Notes: generated by a model not told the origin, from the letters alone. 15,871 bases of DNA from JBGOUV01 sp041477815 (GCA_041477815.1 JBGOUV010000130.1:1-15871); one strand, 5' to 3'; counted from the stretch's first letter, positions 1-7,734 are shown. Program-made: numbers and translations.

Positions 1-143
1 AATCCATCGTTCAGAAGATGAACGGTGCCGACCTCTTTCTCAGGCGGGAGGACCTCTCCCTGGTCCAGCCGCAGTTCTACCTCCTCCACAAACCACGGCC
101 TCCCAATTCCCAGGATCTGTTCGTACAGTTCTCGATCTCGCAT
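1..143 (-). CDS. Possible ISL3-family transposase, N-terminal fragment running off the left edge
   Basis: The minus strand opens with ATG at 143 and stays open for 47 codons to the window edge. The first ~30 residues (MRDRELYEQILGIGRPWFVE, then EVELRLDQGEV) resemble the N-terminus of ISL3-type transposases, which start MRD-x-ELY-x-x-(I/L)LGI and then have a W-x-V-x-x-(V/I)-x-L strand before a zinc-finger segment. After GEV the expected V-x-L-x-H-x-x-G pattern is not seen; the sequence continues LPPEKEVGTVHLLNDG, so the gene may be divergent, rearranged or a remnant. A G-rich stretch (AGTAGGGGG) lies just upstream of the ATG and could be a ribosome binding site. No terminal inverted repeat was identified in the ~180 bases upstream. 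The catalytic part would lie outside the window. Confidence 0.45.
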   Translation of the reverse strand, partial: MRDRELYEQILGIGRPWFVEEVELRLDQGEVLPPEKEVGTVHLLNDG

Positions 144-277
144 GGCCCCCTACTCTGCCATGCCGCCCCAATTCACCATCCTCTACAGGAACCGATCTCC
201 TCCAACCCGCGCCCTCCGCCCATACCCACTGAAAAGTCTGAATTCCCACATTACTAGGGATACCAGATTTCAGGGAA

Positions 278-340
278 ATGGAGCTGTTGAAGCAAGCACG
301 CGAAACGTCTAAGGTAGCGGCGAGCAATGCTCCAGCCTAG
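278..340 (+). other. Short orphan reading-frame tail overlapping the DUF2442 start
   Basis: A frame open only from 242 ends at the TAG at 338..340. Its last 20 residues, from the ATG at 278, read MELLKQARETSKVAASNAPA. The stop sits inside the first codons of the DUF2442 gene, with the candidate start ATG at 327 shortly before it, an arrangement typical of translationally coupled pairs. The likeliest reading is the C-terminal remnant of an upstream partner gene lost when the left edge was rearranged. It could equally be chance. The residues are not recognised as any family. Confidence 0.2.
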
Positions 341-645
341 CCGCGCCGTTCGATATTTCCCAAATGGAATGCAAGGTTCGGAACCTAGGCCGGGAGAGCG
401 GGTGAAAGACGTTCGTTTCACGGAGGACACCATGGCGGTGGACCTGGTCGACGGACGCACCATTATCGTTCCTTTGGCGTGGTACCCGAAGCTTTTCGAA
501 GCTACGCCTGACGAGCGTCGCAATTGGAAGATCAAGCGGCGCCGGTTGCGGCCTCCACTGGCCGGATGTCGATGAAGATCTGAGTACGGAAGGGCTCCTG
601 CGCGGGGCGCCTGCCGCACCCGAGCCGGTGCGGAATCGCAATTAG
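327..645 (+). pseudogene. DUF2442 domain protein, broken by a one-base insertion
   Basis: From ATG 327 (alternative ATG 369) the frame encodes VKDVRFTEDTMAVDLVDGRT, then IIVPLAWYPKLFEATPDERRNWKI, the diagnostic body of DUF2442 proteins. After codon ATC 531..533 the frame drifts into arginine-rich sequence and stops at 573..575. Skipping one A of the AA at 534/535 restores the rest of the domain in the next frame: SGAGCGLHWPDVDEDL followed by STEGLLRGAP, ending at TAG 643..645. The repaired product is ~90 residues from ATG 369, the usual family size. DUF2442 proteins are often encoded beside DUF4160 proteins in putative toxin-antitoxin pairs, but no DUF4160 gene is visible here. The single lesion and otherwise intact sequence suggest recent inactivation or a base error in the assembly. 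Confidence 0.8.
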
Positions 646-733
646 CTGAAGGCGGGACGGGATCCGCGCGGTCTTCTCGTCCACGACCGGTACGCCACGG
701 CGTGCAGTTGGCTCGGTAATAAATACGAGGCGT

Positions 734-1501
734 CTACCGGTAGAGCACCCCGATGCGGCGGCGGTAGTCGTCGTAGGTCTTTGAAAGCAGCTCCCGGGAC
801 CTTTCCTCGCCGACGACATGACTACTGCTGAGAACCAGCGGCGGCTGGCCCGCCGCGGTGAGCCGCTGGGCGACCTCCGCTTTGAGCGCGTTGGCCACGG
901 CGCAGGCGGCGATGGTGGAGGCGGGAGACACGGGAGTCTCCAGGCCCGGGACTTGGATCACCGCGTCCCCGGCGGGCACGCAGGTATCAATCACCAGATC
1001 GCAAACCTGGTGCAGGCTCCGGCCCGACGAATGCGAGGACCGCACCGCCGCGGCATTGTCGAGCGACGTCACGGCGATGGTCCGGATGTGCCGCCGGCGA
1101 AATCCGAGGGCCATGTCGATGACCACGGCCCCAGCGCCGCTGGTCGAGAAAAGCAGCGCGGTATCGCGCTCGTCCAGCACGAAGTTCGACAGAATCACCT
1201 CGGCGAAGCCCTCCACACGCTCGAGAAACATGGCCTGGCGCTGTCCGTTGGCGCCCACCACCTGGTTGTGGTAGGTCAGCGACAGCTCGACGATAGGATG
1301 AAAGCCCGGGAAGCTGCCGTAGCGGGGGAAGATCTCCTCCACCGGAATCCGCGAGTGGCCCGAGCCGAAAGCGTGCACCAGGCGCCCGGCCAGGATGGAG
1401 GCGGCGCACCAGTCGGCAGCCTGGTTGATAGGATCGAGCTGGGTATCCCGGAGGCGGGAAAGAATGGAGACGGAGCGGTCCAGATACTCAGCGGCCAGCA
1501 T
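734..1501 (-). CDS. SIS-domain (sugar isomerase) protein, UPF0309-like
   Basis: A 255-residue protein with a SIS fold, the domain that binds phosphosugars in isomerases and regulators. Visible motifs are the N-terminal glycine/serine loop HAFGSGHSR followed by EEIFPRYGSFPGFHPI, the second serine-rich loop LLFSTSGAGA, and a C-terminal STIAACAVANALKAEV helix. These and the length match the UPF0309 group of SIS proteins, whose reaction is not well established. The substrate is likely a sugar phosphate, possibly amino-sugar or cell-wall derived; that is inference. The start chosen is ATG 1501, with AGG five bases before it. An alternative GTG at 1513 would give the classic GTGA overlap with the stop of the ABC ATPase gene, so the two are probably translated together. 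It is the last gene of the lipoprotein-permease-ATPase operon. Its own palindromic end (CTACCGGTAG, 734..743) includes the stop codon. Confidence 0.85.
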   Translation of the reverse strand: MLAAEYLDRSVSILSRLRDTQLDPINQAADWCAASILAGRLVHAFGSGHSRIPVEEIFPRYGSFPGFHPIVELSLTYHNQVVGANGQRQAMFLERVEGFAEVILSNFVLDERDTALLFSTSGAGAVVIDMALGFRRRHIRTIAVTSLDNAAAVRSSHSSGRSLHQVCDLVIDTCVPAGDAVIQVPGLETPVSPASTIAACAVANALKAEVAQRLTAAGQPPLVLSSSHVVGEERSRELLSKTYDDYRRRIGVLYR

Positions 1502-1509
1502 AGTCCTGC

Positions 1510-2190
1510 TCACACTATCTTCCCATCCTGCATCCGCAGCATGCGGTGCGCGCAAAACGCCGCCGCCTCCGGATTGTGGGTGATCATGAGGGTGGTCTGG
1601 CCGAGGCGGCGGTTCAAGTCTTTTAAGACTGCCAGCACGGCCTGGGAGTTGACCGTATCGAGGTTGCCGGTGGGCTCGTCGGCCAGCAGGATCTTGGGGG
1701 AGTTGGCCAGGGCGCGGGCGATGGCTACGCGCTGCTGCTCGCCGCCCGACAACGCGAAAGGCTTGTGGTGCAGGCGGTCGGAGATGCCCAGCAGGCCCAG
1801 GATCTCCTGGAAGTGAGCCTGGTCGTAGTCCATATGGCCGGCGATATCGCGGGCGATTCCGATATTCTCCCCGGCGGTAAGAGTAGGCAGCAGGTTGAAC
1901 TTCTGGAAGACAAAGCCGACCGTGCGCTGGCGCATCCGGGTGCGCTGGGCGTCGCCGGCCGCGGCCAGATCCAGGCCGTCCACCCGGACGTGGCCGGAGC
2001 TGGGCGGGGTAAGGCCGCCGATGATGTGGAACAGGGTCGACTTGCCCGAGCCCGACGGACCTACTACCCCGACAAACTCGCCTGTTTCGACCTCCAGGTT
2101 CAGGCCGCGCAATACCGGGACCGGCACGCGGCCCAGATAGTAGGTCTTCTCCAGGTCGGCGATCTCGATGATGGTGGACGGCTTACTCAT
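1510..2190 (-). CDS. ABC transporter ATP-binding protein, LolD/MacB type
   Basis: A 226-residue stand-alone ATPase with every expected motif: Walker A GPSGSGKST (44-52), Q-loop in VFQKFNLLP (~95-102), signature LSGGEQQR (147-154), Walker B ILLADE (167-172), D-loop NLDT (176-179) and switch histidine 205 in ITHN. The sequence around VLRGLNLEVETGEFVGVVG and the TGNLD D-loop are typical of the MacB/LolD/FtsE group, which power FtsX-type permeases in moving lipoproteins, peptides or signals across or out of the inner membrane rather than importing solutes. Its ATG overlaps the permease gene's end by 8 nt (ATGAGTAA), and its own TGA lies next to the SIS gene start. The partner permease is therefore almost certainly the product of 2183..3280. 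The transported substrate cannot be read from this subunit. Confidence 0.95.
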   Translation of the reverse strand: MSKPSTIIEIADLEKTYYLGRVPVPVLRGLNLEVETGEFVGVVGPSGSGKSTLFHIIGGLTPPSSGHVRVDGLDLAAAGDAQRTRMRQRTVGFVFQKFNLLPTLTAGENIGIARDIAGHMDYDQAHFQEILGLLGISDRLHHKPFALSGGEQQRVAIARALANSPKILLADEPTGNLDTVNSQAVLAVLKDLNRRLGQTTLMITHNPEAAAFCAHRMLRMQDGKIV

Positions 2191-3280
2191 AGGCCAGCGC
2201 GGCGATAGGATCCTGGCGGGCCGCGCGGAACGCCGGGTAGAGCGACCCCAGCAGGGCGCCGCCGACGGCGATCAACCCGCCCCACAGCCACCACTCCTGG
2301 TGCAGCGAAACCACCAGGATTGGGAAGTTGCGCTCGATGAGCAGCTTGACCCCGAAGCTGAACAGGACCCCCACCCCGATTCCCAGCACGGCCAGAATCA
2401 GCGTCTCGCGGATCACGATGGTCACGATATAGGCCGGCGAAGCGCCCAGCGATTTCAGAATCCCGATCTCGCGGGTGCGCTCCAGGATCGCCGTGTACAT
2501 AGATAGCATCACTACCAGAAAGCCGATGATCACCCCCAGCCCGATCATCACCCGGATGAACTGCGTGATCCCGGCGAAGTTGTTGATCGAAAACAGCGAG
2601 GTGAACTCCTCCACCGAGTAGATGTTGTACCCAGGGAAGTCGGCCTTGAGCGCGGCGATCACCTGCGGGGTATCGTCCTTATGACGCAGCTTGATGTAGA
2701 TCTGGCTGAGCTTGCCTTTCCAGCCCAGCAGGTCCTGCATCGTGGTCATCGGTATGAACACCCGCGACAGCTTGCCGGACTCGACGATGCCGGCCACCCG
2801 GAAGTTGCGGTTCCAAAGCGGCATGGACTCCCCCACCCGCAGCTTGTTCTGGCGGGCCCACACCTCGTCGATGATGGCGTCGTAGGGCTGCTCGAAGGGG
2901 CCGCCGGCCAGGTACTTCAGCCCGCCGCTCATGCGCGAGAAGCTGTCCAGATCGACTCCGGTGATGCTTTGCAGGTTGCTGGTGAGCATCTGCACGGTGG
3001 TGCCGGTGGCCAGCTCCACCGGGGGGCGCGCGGCCATCAGGGCTACCAGCTTTTCGCTCATGTCCGCCGAGCTGACGGCCATGGCCGCCTGGACCGTGGA
3101 GGGGCGCACCAGTATGTCGGCCCCCACCCCACGCGTCCGCCGGGCCGATTCCTCCAGCATGCCGTGACACAGACCCACCACGGTGAGGATCAGCGTGATC
3201 TCCACCGCCACCGCTACCACGCTGAGCAGCGTGCGGATCGGCCGGTGCAGCAGGTTCTGGAAGACCAGGCGATTAACCAC
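2183..3280 (-). CDS. FtsX/MacB-type ABC transporter permease
   Basis: A 365-residue inner-membrane protein with the four-helix MacB/LolC layout. Helix 1 is at ~16-38, followed by a ~200-residue periplasmic domain (about 40-238, MacB_PCD-like, with RVAGIVESG and VFIPMTTMQDLL). Helices follow at ~241-266, ~284-314 and ~331-350. The cytoplasmic coupling segment ERTREIGILKSLGAS (267-281) and the C-terminal YPAFRAARQDPIAALAYE are hallmarks of FtsX-like permeases. The start is GTG at 3280, preceded by a strong GGGAGG eight bases upstream and overlapping the lipoprotein gene's stop by 8 nt. Only one permease gene is present, so the working transporter is probably a homodimer with the ATPase encoded immediately downstream, unlike the LolC/LolE heterodimer of Escherichia coli. 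Substrate unknown; envelope lipoproteins are plausible given the neighbour. Confidence 0.92.
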   Translation of the reverse strand: MVNRLVFQNLLHRPIRTLLSVVAVAVEITLILTVVGLCHGMLEESARRTRGVGADILVRPSTVQAAMAVSSADMSEKLVALMAARPPVELATGTTVQMLTSNLQSITGVDLDSFSRMSGGLKYLAGGPFEQPYDAIIDEVWARQNKLRVGESMPLWNRNFRVAGIVESGKLSRVFIPMTTMQDLLGWKGKLSQIYIKLRHKDDTPQVIAALKADFPGYNIYSVEEFTSLFSINNFAGITQFIRVMIGLGVIIGFLVVMLSMYTAILERTREIGILKSLGASPAYIVTIVIRETLILAVLGIGVGVLFSFGVKLLIERNFPILVVSLHQEWWLWGGLIAVGGALLGSLYPAFRAARQDPIAALAYE

Positions 3281-4166
3281 CGGGAATCCCTCCCAGGCGG
3301 CGAACCTCGACGCCCTCCGGCTCCGCCAACTGGAACCGATCGTCCGCCAGCGGCTGGTTCAGTTGGGTCTTCTGAAACCGGAGGCTCAATTCGTAGCCGT
3401 CCTTGGGGCGGGTGATGACGATATGTCCGGGAAACAGCACGCCGTCGCGGCGCTCCCAGCCCGCGTACCGCGCGTCGGTCACCGGATCGCCGGCCGGATC
3501 GAAGATCTGCTGGCGGGTGATCTCCAGCGTGAGACGATCGAACCAAACCTTGCGGGCCAGGTGCAGCCGCCCCGCGGCGTCACGCCGGACGATATGGAAC
3601 AGGTAGCTGGCGTCGTCGGTCCAGTTCTCCAGGATCGCCTGCTCGCTTGCCGGATCGGGCGGCTGGATCAGCAGCGCTTCCAGCAGATGCTGCGGCCGGA
3701 GATTCTCCAGCTTCTTGGGCGAAGGCTTGTCCACCTGGTTGGGACCCGTAAGAAACAGGTTGCGGCTGGGCAGGTGCAGACGAAAACTGCGGCCGTCGGA
3801 AACCATGTCGAAGGCGGTGCCGCGAACAATAGGGTACTGCGCGATCACGCGAATCCAAGCCGGCTTGCGAATCAGTATGAAACCGCGCACATCCTTATAA
3901 TCGGCGATTTCGCCTTTGCTGGCGGAGATCAGCGACGGCTCCAGGTCGACCGTGGCGTTGAGCGTCTCCAGCGACACGTAGCGCTGTTGGAGGCGCGCGG
4001 CGAGGTCCTCCAGGCCGGCGGTCAACAGACCGGCCTGGGTGCGGACCGGGCGCTCGATCTTCCGGCGACGGACCAGGCATCCGGTCGAGAACGCCAGCAC
4101 CAGCAGCCCGCCGGCCAGCGCGGCTCGGACGGAATACCTGACAGGGAGCAATCTGTATTTCAACAT
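3273..4166 (-). CDS. LolA/DUF4292-like lipoprotein
   Basis: A 297-residue protein with an N-terminal signal: basic MLKYRLLPVRYSVR, a hydrophobic run ~15-26, and STGC ending at Cys30, a lipobox with a less usual serine at -3. Acylation at Cys30 is therefore likely but not certain. The remainder is alternating short strands with aromatic and arginine residues (for example GFILIRKPAWIRVIAQYP, then FDMVSDGRSFRLHLPSRNLF), the pattern of LolA/LolB and DUF4292-like proteins, half-barrels that bind lipid or lipoprotein acyl chains. It is the first gene of the minus-strand operon and overlaps the permease start by 8 nt, which suggests it is the envelope partner (acceptor or chaperone) of that transporter. 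The ATG at 4166 has no clear Shine-Dalgarno, so the start is less certain than the frame. Confidence 0.8.
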   Translation of the reverse strand: MLKYRLLPVRYSVRAALAGGLLVLAFSTGCLVRRRKIERPVRTQAGLLTAGLEDLAARLQQRYVSLETLNATVDLEPSLISASKGEIADYKDVRGFILIRKPAWIRVIAQYPIVRGTAFDMVSDGRSFRLHLPSRNLFLTGPNQVDKPSPKKLENLRPQHLLEALLIQPPDPASEQAILENWTDDASYLFHIVRRDAAGRLHLARKVWFDRLTLEITRQQIFDPAGDPVTDARYAGWERRDGVLFPGHIVITRPKDGYELSLRFQKTQLNQPLADDRFQLAEPEGVEVRRLGGIPGG

Positions 4167-4225
4167 CCAGATGGAAGGAGTGTCAAGGCGGGCGCCCCGG
4201 CCGGATCGTGGTAAACTTCGGCTTT

Positions 4226-4230
4226 AGGGG
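4226..4230 (+). promoter_or_regulatory. Ribosome binding site of the TIGR03437 protein gene
   Basis: AGGGG lies eight bases before ATG 4239 and supports that start. The rest of the 72-bp divergent gap shows only a weak -10-like GTAAACT around 4210..4216 on this strand. Confidence 0.55.
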
Positions 4231-4238
4231 ACTACATT

Positions 4239-7200
4239 ATGGGTATTTGGAAGAACTTGTGGGGTGTACTTCTTCTCGGGCCGGCCTCCGTGGCCCTCCA
4301 CGGAGCCAACTATGCCTTCGTGTTCCATGGTACCCAGCCCACGGTGAGCATCTACGACGCCGACACCATGCAGTTGGTGGGGTCTCCCAACGTCGCCGGA
4401 AGCGCCCGCCGGGCGTTTGGCGTGCCCGATCCGGCCAACCCCGCGGCGTTCCTGAAGTTCTATGTCATCACCTCCACCAGCGTGGTGGTGCTGAACGCGC
4501 AGCCGCCGTTTTCGGTGCGCGCCACCATGCCGCTCGGCGCCACCGTTCCGCTGACCCCGAACCCCGCCGCACTCAGCCCCGACGGGCAAAAGTTGCTGGT
4601 GGCCGCCGGCGATACCGTGTATGTCATCAATACCCGGGAGGCGGTCGATAACCTGAGCTTCTCCATACCCCTGCCGCAGAGCCCCACCCGCCTGGTCATT
4701 ACCCCGAACTCCAAGCAGGCTTATGTGATGGCCGACGATTCCACCCAGGTGAAGATCATCGAGCTGCTCCCGGCCGTGCAACTGTTGTCGCTGACCGTGC
4801 CCCTGCCTCCGGGGAATCTGCCCCTGGCCATTGGCATGCCGGCCAATGGCACGCGGGTCTATTTGAATGCCCCCGGACGGCTCTATGACGTGGACCGCCT
4901 CTCCAACCTCCCGCCTTCCCCGATCCAGAACCCGTTCTCGGGCGGCAATGCCTTCTCCTTCGATCCCGACGCTCCCGTCTCCACGGCGGTGTTGACCAAC
5001 GGCGCCAACGCCCCCATTGTGAACCTGGTGGGACGGTCTATCGGACTGAACCCCCTCAACGCCGCGACACTCAATATCAATAAGATCGTGCTGACCGGGG
5101 CCGGCCGGACGTATCTGCTGGCGGGCAATCCCGGACATGTCTTGCAGGGACTCACCACCGCCGGCGGTCCGGCGACGGAGGTGACCCTGCCCGAGTTCGG
5201 CGCCAACGCCGTCGACCTGGAGTTCTCCCCCGACGAGCGGTGGCTCTTTCTGGCCTTCGCCAGTGGACGACTGACCCGGATTGATCCTTGTTCACCGGTC
5301 CCTTCGACCTGCGGCCCCAGCGGCGCGGCGCCCTCCTCCCAGGCGGCCACGCAATTGGCCCCTACCGGCCTTTCCCTGGTGTACGCGGCGTCGCTGGCCG
5401 CCTCGCAAATGGAGATTTACGGCGGCAACAACCAGACCGGGCCGTCCGGGACGTCGCTGCTGGCGCCGCTGGCGGTGCGCGTCCGCGGGCCCAACGGCCT
5501 GCCCGCCTTTAACCAGTTGGTCACCTTCAACTCCGGCGGAAGCGTGAACATCCCCGAGCCTACCGTCTTCACCAATCTGCTCGGGGTGGCCGAGACCTTC
5601 GTCAGTCCCAACACGACCACGCCGTCCGAGGTTACGGCCACCGTCCTGGCCGGGTCCTTCACCACCAGCCGCACCTTCAACCTGAATGGCTCTGGTACCA
5701 CGCCGGGACAGGCCGACGGCCTGCAAAAGGTGAGGGGCGACCGGCAAATGGTCGTCCAGACCAGCCAGTTCCCGTTCCCCCTGGTGGTGCGCGCCACCAA
5801 CGCCGGCGCGCCCGTGCCTGCCATCACCCTGTCGTCGATTTTCCCCGCCGGGATCGTCACCTGCCCCGGCTCTTCCATCACCGACTCCAATGGCGAGGCG
5901 TCGTTCCTGTGCTCGGCCAACGCGGCCTTCAGTCCCTCCAACGCGGAGATCCAGATCATCGACTCCGGCGGGAGAACCCTGCCCGATCCGTTCCGGATTT
6001 CGATCGTGCTCAGCGCCGCCGAGCTGCCCACCCGGCTGGAGCTGGAGAGTGAGGGGAATCTGGTGGGGGCGGTGCGCGAAACAGTGCTCAACGCCTTCAC
6101 CTTTCGAGCCACCAAACAGAACGGGCTGCCGGCGGGGGACATCGCCATATCGCTCACTGCTCCGGAGTTCGACCTGACGTTCGATCCGAAGATTCCGACC
6201 ACCAGCTCCAACGGGATAGCCCGGGCCGGCATCAACTACGGTTGCCGCTCCGGCTCGGGATCGATTCGGGCGGTAACCCTCACCCAGAACATGATCACGC
6301 TGAACATCAGCGTAACGGTCAACCCCGGACCGGCTACCCAGATGCTCAAGCGACAGGGCGACAACCAAAGCGGGAACCCCGGACGGCTCCTCAACGGACC
6401 GGGACAGGCCCTGGTGGCCAGGTTGGCCGACACGTGCGGAAACGGTATCCCCGGCCAGCGCGTGGAGTGGCGGGTGAGCCCGGCCGACGCGGCGTCCATC
6501 GAGAATGCAAATTTCCCCTTGACCAATGCGGTGGGGGAAAATTCGGTGCTGGTGCGGCTGGGCAATCGCGGAGGCCCGTTCACGGTGACCGCCACCGCCG
6601 GCGGATTCACCGCCACCTTCAACCTCAGCGTGAACGCCACCGCCACGCGGGTGGCCCAGGTGTCGGGCAACAACCAGAGCGTGGTGCTGGGCCAGGTAGC
6701 AGCGCAGGAACTGGTGGTCGAAACGCAGGACTCGGGCGGCGCGCCCGTCGCTGGCGTCGAAGTCGTTTTCCGCGTGGCCAGCGGAGCCGCTACGGTGGAC
6801 CCGGCCCGCGCCACCACGAACTCCCAAGGCCGCGCCGCCGCCACCGTTCGCGCCGGCATCGCCGTGGGGACTATCACCGTGGTCGCCGAGGCGGTCGGTC
6901 AAAGCGCCAGCTTCACCATCACCAGCATCGGAAGAGTACCGTTGGCCCCCGTGGCCGGCTTCGTCAACGGCGCCAGTTTCCGCCCCGGTTGGGTCTCCGG
7001 CAGCCTGGGGACCATCTTCGGTACGGCCCTGATGGAGGGCATCAACGGCGTCGTGGCCGCCGACCGCGCGCCCTTTCCCACCACCCTGCGCGGGATCAAG
7101 ATAACGGTGGAAGGCAGCGACGCCCCGCTCATCTCTCTGGTGAGCCAGGGCGGGCAGGACCAGATCAACCTGCAAGTGCCCGCCGGCCTCCCCACCACCG

Positions 7201-7652
7201 GAACCGTCACCGTGGTAATCGAAAACAACGGCTCCCGCGCCACCATTGCGGGCGTGCCGCTCCGGTCCGTCTTCCCCGGGATCTTCGAATTCGACCTGGG
7301 CGGGACCAGGTACGCGGCAGCCCTCCACGCCGACTTCAGCGTAGTCACGCCGCAGAACCCAGCCCGCATCGGGGAGATCATCTTACTGTTCTTGACCGGC
7401 ATGGGTCCCACCAGTCCGCCGATTGTCACCAACGTAGCCGGCCCGGCGCCACCAGCCATAACTCTCCGCTCTCCCTCGGTGGGCCTAAACGGCGAAGGCA
7501 TGGAGATCCTAGGCAGCTTCTACGCCCCCGGTCTGTATACTGCCTACCAGATCAACTTCAGAGTGGGCCCGAATGTGCGCAGCGGTTTGGCCAACCTGTC
7601 CGTGATAGCCGACGGCGTAGCCAGCCAGGACGCCAAGCTGCCGATCCAATAA
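4239..7652 (+). CDS. Large exported beta-propeller / Ig-like repeat protein with TIGR03437 C-terminal domain
   Basis: An 1137-residue protein. Residues 1-23 form a signal peptide (KNLWGVLLLGPASVALHGA). Residues ~24-375 are repeated short strands with phrases such as SIYDADTMQLVG, LSPDGQKLLVAAGDTVYVIN and FSPDERWLFLAFASGRLTRI, a YVTN/WD-like beta-propeller. Five ~100-105-residue Ig-like (Big_1/invasin type) modules follow, starting near 392, 497, 600, 703 and 808. Most open with a G-(D/N)-x-Q motif (GGNNQ, GDRQ, GDNQ, SGNNQ) and carry P-(V/A)-x-x-V-x-F cores and T-N-x-x-G-x-A turns. Residues ~903-1137 (VNGASFRPGWVSGSLGTIFG to the end, with QINLQVP and TGMGPTSP) match the TIGR03437 domain abundant in Solibacter-group genomes. 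The role is probably extracellular or envelope-bound binding or display; no catalytic motif is seen. The few cysteines are confined to scattered pairs. It is transcribed divergently from the lipoprotein operon. The start is supported by an upstream AGGGG. Confidence 0.92.
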   Translation: MGIWKNLWGVLLLGPASVALHGANYAFVFHGTQPTVSIYDADTMQLVGSPNVAGSARRAFGVPDPANPAAFLKFYVITSTSVVVLNAQPPFSVRATMPLGATVPLTPNPAALSPDGQKLLVAAGDTVYVINTREAVDNLSFSIPLPQSPTRLVITPNSKQAYVMADDSTQVKIIELLPAVQLLSLTVPLPPGNLPLAIGMPANGTRVYLNAPGRLYDVDRLSNLPPSPIQNPFSGGNAFSFDPDAPVSTAVLTNGANAPIVNLVGRSIGLNPLNAATLNINKIVLTGAGRTYLLAGNPGHVLQGLTTAGGPATEVTLPEFGANAVDLEFSPDERWLFLAFASGRLTRIDPCSPVPSTCGPSGAAPSSQAATQLAPTGLSLVYAASLAASQMEIYGGNNQTGPSGTSLLAPLAVRVRGPNGLPAFNQLVTFNSGGSVNIPEPTVFTNLLGVAETFVSPNTTTPSEVTATVLAGSFTTSRTFNLNGSGTTPGQADGLQKVRGDRQMVVQTSQFPFPLVVRATNAGAPVPAITLSSIFPAGIVTCPGSSITDSNGEASFLCSANAAFSPSNAEIQIIDSGGRTLPDPFRISIVLSAAELPTRLELESEGNLVGAVRETVLNAFTFRATKQNGLPAGDIAISLTAPEFDLTFDPKIPTTSSNGIARAGINYGCRSGSGSIRAVTLTQNMITLNISVTVNPGPATQMLKRQGDNQSGNPGRLLNGPGQALVARLADTCGNGIPGQRVEWRVSPADAASIENANFPLTNAVGENSVLVRLGNRGGPFTVTATAGGFTATFNLSVNATATRVAQVSGNNQSVVLGQVAAQELVVETQDSGGAPVAGVEVVFRVASGAATVDPARATTNSQGRAAATVRAGIAVGTITVVAEAVGQSASFTITSIGRVPLAPVAGFVNGASFRPGWVSGSLGTIFGTALMEGINGVVAADRAPFPTTLRGIKITVEGSDAPLISLVSQGGQDQINLQVPAGLPTTGTVTVVIENNGSRATIAGVPLRSVFPGIFEFDLGGTRYAAALHADFSVVTPQNPARIGEIILLFLTGMGPTSPPIVTNVAGPAPPAITLRSPSVGLNGEGMEILGSFYAPGLYTAYQINFRVGPNVRSGLANLSVIADGVASQDAKLPIQ

Positions 7653-7729
7653 GTGGATCGTATGGTTGTGGATCGTGGGCCAACCACACGCCCGACGAAG
7701 GGTTTTCCCACGATCCACGTTCCACGATC
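7653..7729. repeat. Nested inverted repeat of GTGGATCGT between convergent genes
   Basis: Two direct copies of GTGGATCGT (7653..7661 and 7668..7676) face two inverted copies (CCCACGATCCAC 7707..7718 and CCACGATC 7722..7729). The inner pair GTGGATCGTGGG / CCCACGATCCAC is a perfect 12-bp stem with a 27-base loop. The outer copies can extend or swap pairing. It lies directly after the stop of one gene and six bases before the stop codon of the convergent gene, so it may serve as a bidirectional transcription stop. There is only a TTTT inside the loop and TCTTTCT after it, so a classical U-tract terminator is not shown. The repeated word also looks like a dispersed intergenic repeat unit. Confidence 0.7.
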
Positions 7730-7734
7730 TCTTT

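Noticed and set aside
734..743. Palindrome CTACCGGTAG over the SIS stop codon
   Set aside because: Too short for a terminator and without a T-tract.
4157..4186. Consensus TTGACA (minus, 4186..4181) upstream of the lipoprotein gene
   Set aside because: The best -10 at 18 bp overlaps the ATG at 4166, so the transcript would start inside the coding region. No later start codon fits the signal peptide.
4827..4850. Perfect 9-bp inverted repeat GCCATTGGC / GCCAATGGC with a 6-base loop
   Set aside because: It lies inside the propeller coding region, reads normally as protein and has no T-run, so it is probably coincidental.
5292..7328. 678-codon minus-strand open frame opposite the TIGR03437 gene
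   Set aside because: Gly/Arg/His/Asp-rich shadow of a real gene, with no recognisable domain.
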